Shown here one piece after another: positions 9,631 through 17,098 of a stretch of DNA of 52,838 nt. The notes beneath the pieces are model-generated. The model saw only the letters and a list, made by a program, of their open reading frames with translations, was not told the DNA's origin and ran no database searches. The first letter of the stretch is position 1. Each line of letters starts with the position of its first letter. A program made the position numbers and the translations under genes. The stretch comes from Lachnospiraceae bacterium. Its GTDB lineage: Bacteria > Bacillota > Clostridia > Lachnospirales > Lachnospiraceae. The stretch lies in NCBI GenBank assembly GCA_017548765.1, contig JAFYZH010000070.1, positions 1 to 52,838 on the forward strand, read 5' to 3'.

Positions 9631-11037
9631 TTAAGCTTCTTTCTCTGCCTTCTCGAGGGCGCGCGCGTATTCCTTAAACAGGCGGCCGCGCTGTTCGAAA
9701 TTATCGAACATGTCCCAGCTCGCGCATGCGGGCGACAGAAGGACGTTCTCACCGGGCAATGCCATCTCGTGTGCGACCTTCACTGCCTCTTCGAGCGTAT
9801 CCACGAAGCGGTATGCAGTGAAACCGCAGGCGTCGCATGCCTTCGCGATCTTCTCTTTCGTCGCTCCCAGCAAAAGCAGGAACTTGATGTGTCCGGGAAA
9901 TGTCCGGATCCACTCTTCGTACTCGGACTGCTTATCATATCCGCCGCCGATGAGGACGGTCGGGGACGGCATGGCCAGGACGGCGCGGATCGCTGCGTCC
10001 GGGTTCGTGCCCTTCGAATCGTTGTAATACTTCACGCCATTGACCGTGCAGGTGTACTCGATGCGATGCTCTACGGCGTGGAAATTGCGGATGGTCTCGC
10101 GGATGGTATCGAGCGAAACGCCGACCGCCATGGTCATGGCGATGGCAGCCATCACGTTTTCATGGTTGTGTGTACCGATCAGGTTCATCTCGTTCGTCTT
10201 GCAGACCGGTGTCTCAACGCCATCCTTCTTATAGATGATCTGGTCACCACGCAGGAACACGCCCTCTTCGAGCTCGCCCTGGCTGTAGAAATAGATCACC
10301 TTCGTCTTCACCTTCTTACCGAATTCGCGAAGCACGGGATCGTTGTAGTTGAGGACGCAGACATCGTCCTCGCACTGGAAACGTGTGATCTTCTCTTTCA
10401 TCTCGATGTAGCACTCCATCGTCTTATGACGGTTGAGATGATCGGGTGTGATATTCAGGATCGCGGAAACATTCGGGCGGAAGGACGTTGCGGTCTCCAG
10501 CTGGAAGGTGGAGATCTCCGCTACGGTCACCGAACGCTCCGTCGTCAGCGGCGCGCGCTGTGCGTACGGGATTCCGATGTTTCCCACGGTAAATGCCTGG
10601 TCGTAAGCGCCGCGTCCGCTCTTCACGTCTGCATCCATGATGGCGCCGACGAGGGAGGTGGTCGTGGTCTTTCCGTTGGTTCCGGTGATGGCGAGGATGT
10701 CGCCCTTGCTGTAGCAGTAAGCCAGCTCGATCTCACCGATGATCGGGATATTCAGTTCGCGGACCGGGATCAGGAACGGTACCGTCAGGTCGATACCGGG
10801 GCTCATAACGCAGGCGGTCACGCCCTCTTCGATCAGGATGTCACGGGTCATCTCGCCGAGACAGATCTTCAGGTTCGTCGTGTCGTATTGACCATTATCC
10901 GCACATTTTATGCAGATCGTTTCCGGATCCAGGCGATCGTTCGAATCATAGAGGAGCACACGCTCTCCGGTCTGTAATAAAAGTCTTGCTGCGGACAGGC
11001 CGCTGATGCCGGTACCGGCAACCATATAAGTTTTCAT
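9631..11037 (-). CDS. murD: UDP-N-acetylmuramoyl-L-alanine--D-glutamate ligase
   Basis: A 468-residue cytoplasmic Mur ligase that adds D-glutamate to UDP-MurNAc-L-alanine using ATP. The N-terminal Rossmann-type region begins MKTYMVAGTGISGLSAARLL; the ATP loop is TGTNGKTTTT (near residue 115); the central domain has NITPDHLNRH; the C-terminal domain has the NDSKGTNPDA and LIGGGYDK stretches typical of MurD. The start at 11037 has AGGAAA upstream and agrees with the family; an in-frame ATG at 11061 lacks a ribosome site. Lies between mraY and ftsW, the usual order. Confidence 0.96.
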   Translation of the reverse strand: MKTYMVAGTGISGLSAARLLLQTGERVLLYDSNDRLDPETICIKCADNGQYDTTNLKICLGEMTRDILIEEGVTACVMSPGIDLTVPFLIPVRELNIPIIGEIELAYCYSKGDILAITGTNGKTTTTSLVGAIMDADVKSGRGAYDQAFTVGNIGIPYAQRAPLTTERSVTVAEISTFQLETATSFRPNVSAILNITPDHLNRHKTMECYIEMKEKITRFQCEDDVCVLNYNDPVLREFGKKVKTKVIYFYSQGELEEGVFLRGDQIIYKKDGVETPVCKTNEMNLIGTHNHENVMAAIAMTMAVGVSLDTIRETIRNFHAVEHRIEYTCTVNGVKYYNDSKGTNPDAAIRAVLAMPSPTVLIGGGYDKQSEYEEWIRTFPGHIKFLLLLGATKEKIAKACDACGFTAYRFVDTLEEAVKVAHEMALPGENVLLSPACASWDMFDNFEQRGRLFKEYARALEKAEKEA

Positions 11038-11128
11038 AGTTATTTTCCTATCTGTTGCCATGCGTTCGATCGACGCGGCAACGTTTTATTTTGCGGCGAA
11101 TGCGGCGCGTGGCCGTTTTCGCTTATTC

Positions 11129-12091
11129 TCACAGGAGGGGCAGGAGACAAATGCATGCCAGAATGAGGGTCACCACGGAGAACACCGTGACGATGCGTAC
11201 CTCGGACCAGCCGCCCTTTTCATAGTGGTGGTGGATCGGCGCCATACGGAAGAAACGCTTGCCTCCGGTGTGGCGGAAGTACTGCACCTGGATGATCGTG
11301 CTGACCAGCTCGATCACGTAGATAAATGCGACGATGAGGATGTAAAGCGGCATCTGCATCAGGATAGCATACATAGCCACGAAGCCTCCGATCGCGAGGG
11401 AACCGGTATCACCCATGAAGAGTTTCGCCGGATAAGCATTGAACAAAAGGAAACCGATCAGGGCGCCGATGAATGCGCCGCCGGGAACGCCGAGGCTCTC
11501 ACCGTAGATGAAGGACGCAGCGAGGAAAAAGCCCATAATGATGATGGTGACCATGCTGCAGAGGCCATCCAGGCCGTCGGTCATGTTCGCTCCGTTCTCG
11601 GTGCCGAGCATCGTGAAGAAGAAAAACGGGATGAACAGGAACGAGATATTGATCTTGTAACCTGCCAGGATCGGCAGTCTCAGGCTGCCCCATTCAGACG
11701 GGTCACGCCAGTACAGAAAGACTAACAGGATCGCAGCGACTGCGAACTGGCCCAGAAGCTTCTGCTTCGGCGACAAGCCGTCCGAAGAGTGGCGTTTGAT
11801 CTTAAGGTAGTCGTCCAGGCCGCCGACGAATGCATTGCCCACGAGGGCGAAAAGCACCGCCAGATGACGGGCGCGCAGGAACGGCAGGCAGGCCAGAACG
11901 GTCGCCGCGATGAACGCGATGCCGCCCATGGTCGGAGTTCCCTGTTTCTTCAGGTGCTCCTGCGGACCCAGCGCACGGATCTGCTGACCGAATTTGAATT
12001 TATGCAAGATCGGGATCAGGATGCGGCAGAAGATCGCGCTTGCGACCAGCGCCAGCATCATGGCCACTATGGTTTGTTTTAACTCTGACAT
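11129..12091 (-). CDS. mraY: Phospho-N-acetylmuramoyl-pentapeptide transferase
   Basis: A 320-residue polytopic membrane enzyme that moves phospho-MurNAc-pentapeptide from UDP to undecaprenyl phosphate, making lipid I. Motifs seen: the DDYLK aspartates, the NMTDGLDGL catalytic region, GDTGSLAIGG and the C-terminal APIHHHYEKGGWSE, all diagnostic of MraY. Around ten membrane segments are visible. The start at 12091 is preceded by an AAAGGA site; the frame continues open for 43 codons upstream, but that part is made of intergenic palindromes and is not protein-like. Follows the class B PBP gene and precedes murD. murE, murF and murG are absent from the cluster. Confidence 0.96.
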   Translation of the reverse strand: MSELKQTIVAMMLALVASAIFCRILIPILHKFKFGQQIRALGPQEHLKKQGTPTMGGIAFIAATVLACLPFLRARHLAVLFALVGNAFVGGLDDYLKIKRHSSDGLSPKQKLLGQFAVAAILLVFLYWRDPSEWGSLRLPILAGYKINISFLFIPFFFFTMLGTENGANMTDGLDGLCSMVTIIIMGFFLAASFIYGESLGVPGGAFIGALIGFLLFNAYPAKLFMGDTGSLAIGGFVAMYAILMQMPLYILIVAFIYVIELVSTIIQVQYFRHTGGKRFFRMAPIHHHYEKGGWSEVRIVTVFSVVTLILACICLLPLL

Positions 12092-12248
12092 GGGGAGTCC
12101 TTTCCGGTTAATGAAAATTCTCTCAGAATTAACTCGGAAAACCTTCGGTTTTCCTCGAGTAGAGAAGTTTATTTTTCTGTGGCTGCGTTCCGCAGCCTCG
12201 AAAAACCAAACTTCTCGCATTGCAGGTCAGAATTCTCTGACCTGCAAT
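12092..12248. repeat. Cluster of intergenic palindromes between the class B PBP gene and mraY
   Basis: Three inverted repeats lie side by side: GGAAAACC-TTC-GGTTTTCC around 12138-12156; a longer one joining AGAAGTTT (near 12163) to AAACTTCT (near 12208) with an inner GGCTGCG/CGCAGCC hairpin; and TTGCAGGTCAGA...TCTGACCTGCAA just before the PBP stop. No T-run follows, so these are not simple terminators. Possibly RNA processing or stabilising hairpins, or small repeat elements. Confidence 0.6.
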
Positions 12249-14735
12249 TTACTCGTCTCGTTCATCGTCGATGATGACGGGCGTATCCGGCTGCGCGGGT
12301 TGCGGATCCGGCTGTGCGGGCTGCGGCCCCGGCTGCTCTGCCGGCTGGCCCGGAGTCACGGGCTCACCATCCAGGCGGTGCAGCTGCTCACCGTTTTCGT
12401 CCACAGTGATAAATCCTTCCGGATCATAACCATCCACGGGCGGCGGATCCGGATCCTCTCCCGATTCGTTCGGAAGCAGGTAGTCTATACCCTCTTCCTT
12501 CGAATGGAGGTTCAGATACGGGATGATTTCCATCCAGATACGCTTGGATACGAGCTGTGCCCATTTACTGGAATTCTGCTCATCCAAATGCGGCTGGTCG
12601 ATCACGACATATAGGAACAGATCCGGTTCCGAGACCGGAATGAAACTAGCCAGAGAGATGACGTAATTATTTTCGGCGTAATTACCCTTCTGTGCAGTAC
12701 CGGTCTTACCGCCGATCTCATAACCTGCGATCTTAACGTAGCTAGCGGTACCTTCTTCAACGACTTCGTACATCGCTTCGCGCAGGAAATCGCTGGTCTT
12801 CTTGCTGATGACCTGCGTCACCGGCGTGGAGTACGGACGTGCTACGACCTGACCGTCTGCCGAGCGCTCCTCCGTTACAACGTGAGGAACATAATAATAT
12901 CCGCCGTTGATGGTCGTGCAGAGCGCTGCCGCCATCTGCATCATAGTCGTATTAAAGCCCTGACCGAACGAGGATGTCGCCAGTTCCAGAGGATTTAACT
13001 GATCCGCGGTAAAGTTCAGGTTCTCCGCGGAAACCTCACCCGGAAGATCGACGCCGGTCTTCGAACCGATATTGAAACGGCAACGGTAATCAAAGAAATT
13101 ATCGCGGCCGACCAAACTCGAAACGTACATCAGATAGTCGTTACAAGAGTTTGCCAAAGCTCCCGCCAGGTTCAGTTCACCGCATCCATCACGGTTATGA
13201 CAGCGTACCTTCGTACCACTGAAATCGGTAAATCCGTCGCAGACGAACAATGTGTTTTCATTGACCTTTCCGAGCTCGTAACCCATCGCCACCGTCAGCG
13301 GCTTAAATGCAGAACCGGGCTCGTAAGTATTCGACAGGCAGTAGTTCCGGTAGACATAGTTCAGAATGCCGGAGGTCTGCAGGGTCTTCTGCTCTTCCGG
13401 AGTAGCGCCCAGCAGCTTCTTCTGCATGCTCTTATCTTCTTTCAGGATCTTCTGCCACATTTCATCCAGCTGCTCCTGTGTGTAGTAGCTGGCCATATCG
13501 TCGTGCTTATTCGGATTGTAAATGCGGTCATCCGCCATCGCAACGATGGTTCCGTTCTGCGGATTCATGCAAACGACTGCGATATTCTCCGCGCCGATCT
13601 CATCCGCAAACTGTTTGATATTTTTCTCGATAATGGACTGGATGTGAATGTCGATACCGGTCACAAGTGTATTACCCTGCTGCGGTTCGATATTCGTCGC
13701 GTCACGGTTCAGGTCCTCCGTCATGTAAGTCTTGCGGACACCGTCCGTGCCGGAAAGGCTGGAATCATACGAACGCTCCAGGCCCATGGAACTCTCCGGG
13801 AAATACGGCGAGTAGAAGCCCAGGATCTTGCAGGCCAATGTTTCATAAGGGTAAACACGTTCGTATTCGGTCTCGAAGCGAATGCCGACGATACGCAGGA
13901 CGGACATGTAGCCTATGCCCTTCGCCGTCAATTCATCCACGCTCCACTTCTTCGCGATCTCCGCATAGTCGATGGTCTTCACTTCACGTGTAGCGCCGGT
14001 GATCAGATCACCGATACGTGTAAGGATATTACCTTTTGATTTTTTGATCGCGGCGCGCTGCTCTTCCACGTCGGCCTGAATGCCCGTGATCTGCTCGTCC
14101 GTCACTTTAAACAACGTCCTCAGCGCTGCGATCTTATCTGCACGTTTCGTCGAACGGAGCTGCTCTGCCAGAGTCTGGACATCACGCATGACCTCGCCGT
14201 CGATAACGGTGCGGTTTTCATTTTCAAATTCGGGATAACGCCAGTACCAGCGGCGATTATAGATCGCCTTCTTCTCATCGGACAGTTCGCCGACTAAGTT
14301 TTCCTTCTCCTCGCAGACTTTTTCGATCTCAGCCAGCCTTTCGTCCAGAACCTCGGAATCGAAACCGAGCACGTTCTTATAGACCATGAGGGCAGCGATC
14401 CGGTAATACTCCTGCTCCATGATCGCCTTCGGCTCGATAACGAGAACGTACTCTGCATTTGAAGTCGCCAAAACATCCCCATTCCGATCGAGGATCTTTC
14501 CTCTCGGAGCCGGGATAGTCGTGGTCTGATATCCATAGTTGTTATTTACGTTTTTGATGTATTCGTCGTTCTTCCAGACAGCCAGATAAACCAATCGTAC
14601 AAACAACAATAGGAAAGCTACGATGAACACTGCGGTTACAAGAAGTAGCTTTCCTTCCATGTATTCTTTAACATATGGAGGACGCGGCGCCCGTGTGGGC
14701 CTTTCCTCCTGGTTGTTGGGTTCCTTTGTTGCCAT
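12249..14735 (-). CDS. Class B penicillin-binding protein (FtsI/SpoVD-type septal transpeptidase)
   Basis: An 828-residue membrane-anchored transpeptidase that crosslinks septal peptidoglycan with FtsW. One N-terminal membrane segment (about residues 30-52), then the PBP dimer domain (APRGKILDRNGDVLA). The transpeptidase domain shows the nucleophile motif SAFK (near residue 473), SCND (near 528) and KTGT (near 676). Two oddities: about 130 extra, charged, helix-prone residues (roughly 110-240) inserted in the N-terminal domain, and a C-terminal Pro/Gln/Asp-rich tail. No PASTA domain is seen. AAGGGGG precedes the ATG. It lies between ftsL and mraY, the normal place of ftsI or spoVD; I cannot choose between the two names. 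Confidence 0.94.
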   Translation of the reverse strand: MATKEPNNQEERPTRAPRPPYVKEYMEGKLLLVTAVFIVAFLLLFVRLVYLAVWKNDEYIKNVNNNYGYQTTTIPAPRGKILDRNGDVLATSNAEYVLVIEPKAIMEQEYYRIAALMVYKNVLGFDSEVLDERLAEIEKVCEEKENLVGELSDEKKAIYNRRWYWRYPEFENENRTVIDGEVMRDVQTLAEQLRSTKRADKIAALRTLFKVTDEQITGIQADVEEQRAAIKKSKGNILTRIGDLITGATREVKTIDYAEIAKKWSVDELTAKGIGYMSVLRIVGIRFETEYERVYPYETLACKILGFYSPYFPESSMGLERSYDSSLSGTDGVRKTYMTEDLNRDATNIEPQQGNTLVTGIDIHIQSIIEKNIKQFADEIGAENIAVVCMNPQNGTIVAMADDRIYNPNKHDDMASYYTQEQLDEMWQKILKEDKSMQKKLLGATPEEQKTLQTSGILNYVYRNYCLSNTYEPGSAFKPLTVAMGYELGKVNENTLFVCDGFTDFSGTKVRCHNRDGCGELNLAGALANSCNDYLMYVSSLVGRDNFFDYRCRFNIGSKTGVDLPGEVSAENLNFTADQLNPLELATSSFGQGFNTTMMQMAAALCTTINGGYYYVPHVVTEERSADGQVVARPYSTPVTQVISKKTSDFLREAMYEVVEEGTASYVKIAGYEIGGKTGTAQKGNYAENNYVISLASFIPVSEPDLFLYVVIDQPHLDEQNSSKWAQLVSKRIWMEIIPYLNLHSKEEGIDYLLPNESGEDPDPPPVDGYDPEGFITVDENGEQLHRLDGEPVTPGQPAEQPGPQPAQPDPQPAQPDTPVIIDDERDE

Positions 14736-14758
14736 GGTTCCCCCTTGAATTCTCCGGA

Positions 14759-15322
14759 TTAAGGGTTAGTATTATCGGCATTCATTTCAAAGTATTCAGA
14801 TTTCTCCGCCGTATAGTAGATCAGCTGATCCTTTCCGGGATAGGTCATACCGAGATCATTGACCGCCTGCTCATAGATCGCAGCGTAGTCGATCCCGACG
14901 TTGATCTTATTTTCCATTTCATCGTTACGCATGCGCATAGAGGAAAGCTCGCTTTCCAATGCAGCTGCCTTCGCGATCTTCGCATCCAAACCGGTGTGAA
15001 GCTGCAAATGCATAACAGCCGCTGCGATACAAATTGTAACACAAATCGCTGCAACAATCAACTCTTTCAGATTCATGGACTCCAGACGATTGCGATTCTT
15101 CTGGAGAGCTTTCCGGTTCGGGGCCGGCGCCGGGCGGCGTTGCGGCCGACGGACGGGCTGTTGCTGTGGCTCGCGCTCGGGCTCCGGATAGATCTGCGGA
15201 GCCACTTCGAGCTGACGTGCCGCACCGCCTTCATAGCGGTATTCGTAATAGGGCTTGTATGTGTAATCCGCGCGGCCGGTTGTAGGGGTACCGGTTGCAG
15301 ATTTCAAATTTTCATTTGCCAT
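14759..15322 (-). CDS. ftsL: FtsL-like division protein
   Basis: A 187-residue protein with a long, Pro/Gln/Arg-rich cytoplasmic N-terminus, one membrane segment (about residues 98-118, LIVAAICVTICIAAAVMHL) and a heptad-like coiled coil after it (AAALESELSSMRMRNDEMENKI). This topology and its place between rsmH and the class B PBP fit FtsL, which forms a complex with FtsB/DivIC and FtsQ. Sequence alone would not prove it, since this family is poorly conserved; the N-terminal tail is longer than in classical FtsL. The start at 15322 has a perfect AAGGAGG upstream and leaves a 23-nt gap to rsmH. Confidence 0.82.
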   Translation of the reverse strand: MANENLKSATGTPTTGRADYTYKPYYEYRYEGGAARQLEVAPQIYPEPEREPQQQPVRRPQRRPAPAPNRKALQKNRNRLESMNLKELIVAAICVTICIAAAVMHLQLHTGLDAKIAKAAALESELSSMRMRNDEMENKINVGIDYAAIYEQAVNDLGMTYPGKDQLIYYTAEKSEYFEMNADNTNP

Positions 15323-15345
15323 GGTTAAAACCTCCTTACTGAGAT

Positions 15346-16332
15346 TTATTTTTCCCATCCCGTAAGTTTCGCCTTCTGCGGCTTCTGATCTTCGTCGGTC
15401 CGTTCAAACACACGGAGCTTCGCGCTCTTCGAACGGCTGTTCTCTTCCATCTCCTCATCGGATGGCAGGATGGGCTTCTTTGTGATAACGATCCCTTTCG
15501 AGATCCTTCCGCACACGCACACCGGAAAATGCGGCGGGCATATGCAGGGGCGTTCGTTCGTGCGAAACGCCGATTTAACGATGCGATCTTCCAATGAATG
15601 GAAGGTGATGATGCTGAGTCTTCCCTGCGGTTTCAGGTGCCGGATCATGGCGTCGATGGAGTTCTCCAGGACTTCCAATTCGCGGTTGCATGCGATGCGC
15701 AATGCCTGAAAAGTCCGCTTTCCGGGATGTCCGCCGGTCTGCTGGGATTTCGCCGGTATCGAGCTTCGCAGGATCGCAAGCAGGTCGCCTGCGGTCGTAA
15801 GCGGTCTCTCCGCTCTCACCTTGCAGATGTTACGGGCAATGTTTCCGGCGAACCGTTCCTCGCCGTAATCCCACAGGATCTTTTTGATCTGTTCCTCGGG
15901 CCATGTATTGACGATCTCGGCTGCCGTCAGTTCCTGGCGTACGTCCATACGCATGTCCAGCGGCGCTTCCTCGTCCCGATAGGTAAATCCGCGTGCCGCA
16001 TCATCCAACTGGTAGGAGGAAACTCCCAGGTCCAACATGATGCCGTCGACGAGGTCGACATTTTGTTCGCGGAGAATGGTCTCAATGTTCTCGTAATTGC
16101 TTCGAACGATCGTTACGATGTCCTGAAACTCCGAAAGTCTGGCGCTTGCCGCCGCGATCGCGTCTGCATCCTGGTCGATGCCGATCAGCCTTCCCTGATG
16201 CATGAGGCGCTTGCAGATCTCGTAGGAATGTCCGCCGCCACCGAGCGTTGCATCCACGTAGATGCCGCCGGGTCTTACGTTCAGACTGTCCACGGTTTCA
16301 TTCAGCAAAACGGATCGATGCGAAAACTCCAA
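15346..16332 (-). CDS. rsmH: 16S rRNA (cytosine-1402-N4)-methyltransferase RsmH
   Basis: A 328-residue SAM-dependent methyltransferase that modifies C1402 in the decoding centre of 16S rRNA. Seen: the N-terminal [13 protein letters not shown], the SAM loop [23 protein letters not shown] and the C-terminal [11 protein letters not shown], all typical of RsmH (MraW). The C-terminus is Lys/Arg-rich. Length is normal. It follows mraZ by 18 nt and is probably translated from the same message, the standard arrangement at the head of division clusters. Confidence 0.97.
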   Translation of the reverse strand: MEFSHRSVLLNETVDSLNVRPGGIYVDATLGGGGHSYEICKRLMHQGRLIGIDQDADAIAAASARLSEFQDIVTIVRSNYENIETILREQNVDLVDGIMLDLGVSSYQLDDAARGFTYRDEEAPLDMRMDVRQELTAAEIVNTWPEEQIKKILWDYGEERFAGNIARNICKVRAERPLTTAGDLLAILRSSIPAKSQQTGGHPGKRTFQALRIACNRELEVLENSIDAMIRHLKPQGRLSIITFHSLEDRIVKSAFRTNERPCICPPHFPVCVCGRISKGIVITKKPILPSDEEMEENSRSKSAKLRVFERTDEDQKPQKAKLTGWEK

Positions 16333-16350
16333 AACTACTCCCTCCGGGCT

Positions 16351-16797
16351 TTACAGGGACACACCGTTTGCCGCCAGTTTCGCGGCGATCGCCGATATAT
16401 CCAGATTAGCGTTGTATTCGTCGTAACGCTGCTTATCCCAAACTTCAATTCTCTCGCCGACGCCGACCAGCATGACTTCCTTCGTCAGGTGTGCGTGCTC
16501 TCGCAGGTTCTGCGGGATCAGCATACGTCCCTGCTTATCGATCTCGCCGGGCTTTCTCGAACCCATCAGGTAACGCATCAGGATACGGTGATCCTGGTCC
16601 AGCAGGTTCGTGTTCTGGCTCATCCTCTCGGACAATGCATCCAGATCTTCTTTGCAATATATATACAGACAGGGATCAAGGCCCTTCACGATATAATACT
16701 CGTCGCTGCCTTCATCTCTGTGACGAATGGGAACGATGACACGTCCCTTCGAGTCCAGCGAGTGTACATACTCACCGGAGAAATTACCCTTGCTCAT
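16351..16797 (-). CDS. mraZ: Transcriptional regulator MraZ
   Basis: A 148-residue protein made of two SpoVT/AbrB-like halves, each with a DxKGR-type motif (HSLDSKGRVIVPIRHR and EIDKQGRMLIPQNLR). MraZ proteins form rings and in other bacteria bind repeats upstream of their own gene to repress the division cluster. The start is the ATG at 16797 (MSKGNFSGEY); a strong AAGGAGG lies 11 nt upstream. The open frame continues 22 codons to 16863 but that would cover the ribosome site. First gene of the cluster, with a good promoter about 100 bp upstream. Confidence 0.95.
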   Translation of the reverse strand: MSKGNFSGEYVHSLDSKGRVIVPIRHRDEGSDEYYIVKGLDPCLYIYCKEDLDALSERMSQNTNLLDQDHRILMRYLMGSRKPGEIDKQGRMLIPQNLREHAHLTKEVMLVGVGERIEVWDKQRYDEYNANLDISAIAAKLAANGVSL

Positions 16798-16846
16798 GAC
16801 CTTGATCACCTCCTTGCTTCCAAATTCGAGTCGTGCCCCGGCAAAT

Positions 16847-16890
16847 CCGCCACTTTTTGACACTGATCCACCCCTAACTCACTACTCACT
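16847..16890 (-). promoter_or_regulatory. Possible MraZ operator in the mraZ leader
   Basis: On the minus strand, five GTG trinucleotides occur between 16889 and 16851 (steps of 7, 11, 8 and 10 nt; one is GGGGTGG), starting right at the expected transcription start. MraZ sites in other bacteria are short GTGG/TGGG-type direct repeats. Spacing here is irregular, so this is only a candidate. Confidence 0.3.
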
Positions 16891-16894
16891 TACC

Positions 16895-16923
16895 ATTTTA
16901 GAGTAGTTTCCTTGAAAATGCAA
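16895..16923 (-). promoter_or_regulatory. Candidate promoter of the division cluster (mraZ)
   Basis: On the minus strand, TTGCAT (16918-16923) and TAAAAT (16895-16900) are separated by 17 bp. The leader to the mraZ ATG would be about 90 nt. Confidence 0.75.
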
Positions 16924-17035
16924 GACCTTTTTTCATTTTTTTCGAATTTTCTTTGCACTGTGAGGCTTTTGTGGGCGGCGCTATCGAAAACCCGGTGGGG
17001 CTCAGTGGGGGAATTTTGCATTTCCGTGGTGAAAA

Positions 17036-17082
17036 AAGAAAAAAAGCGGGCCGGCGAAGCTTTTTTTGCTTCGCCGGCCCGC
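17036..17082 (-). terminator. Strong terminator after the Ig-repeat protein gene
   Basis: A perfect 15-bp GC-rich stem (17046-17060 with 17068-17082, 7-nt loop) is followed on the minus strand by a long T-run. It separates the Ig-repeat gene from the division cluster promoter. Confidence 0.92.
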
Positions 17083-17098
17083 AGGTCGATGTTCATTT

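Noticed and set aside
12092-12220. N-terminal extension of MraY by 43 residues
   Set aside because: The extension is encoded by palindromic intergenic DNA and MraY proteins start with the first membrane segment near 12091.
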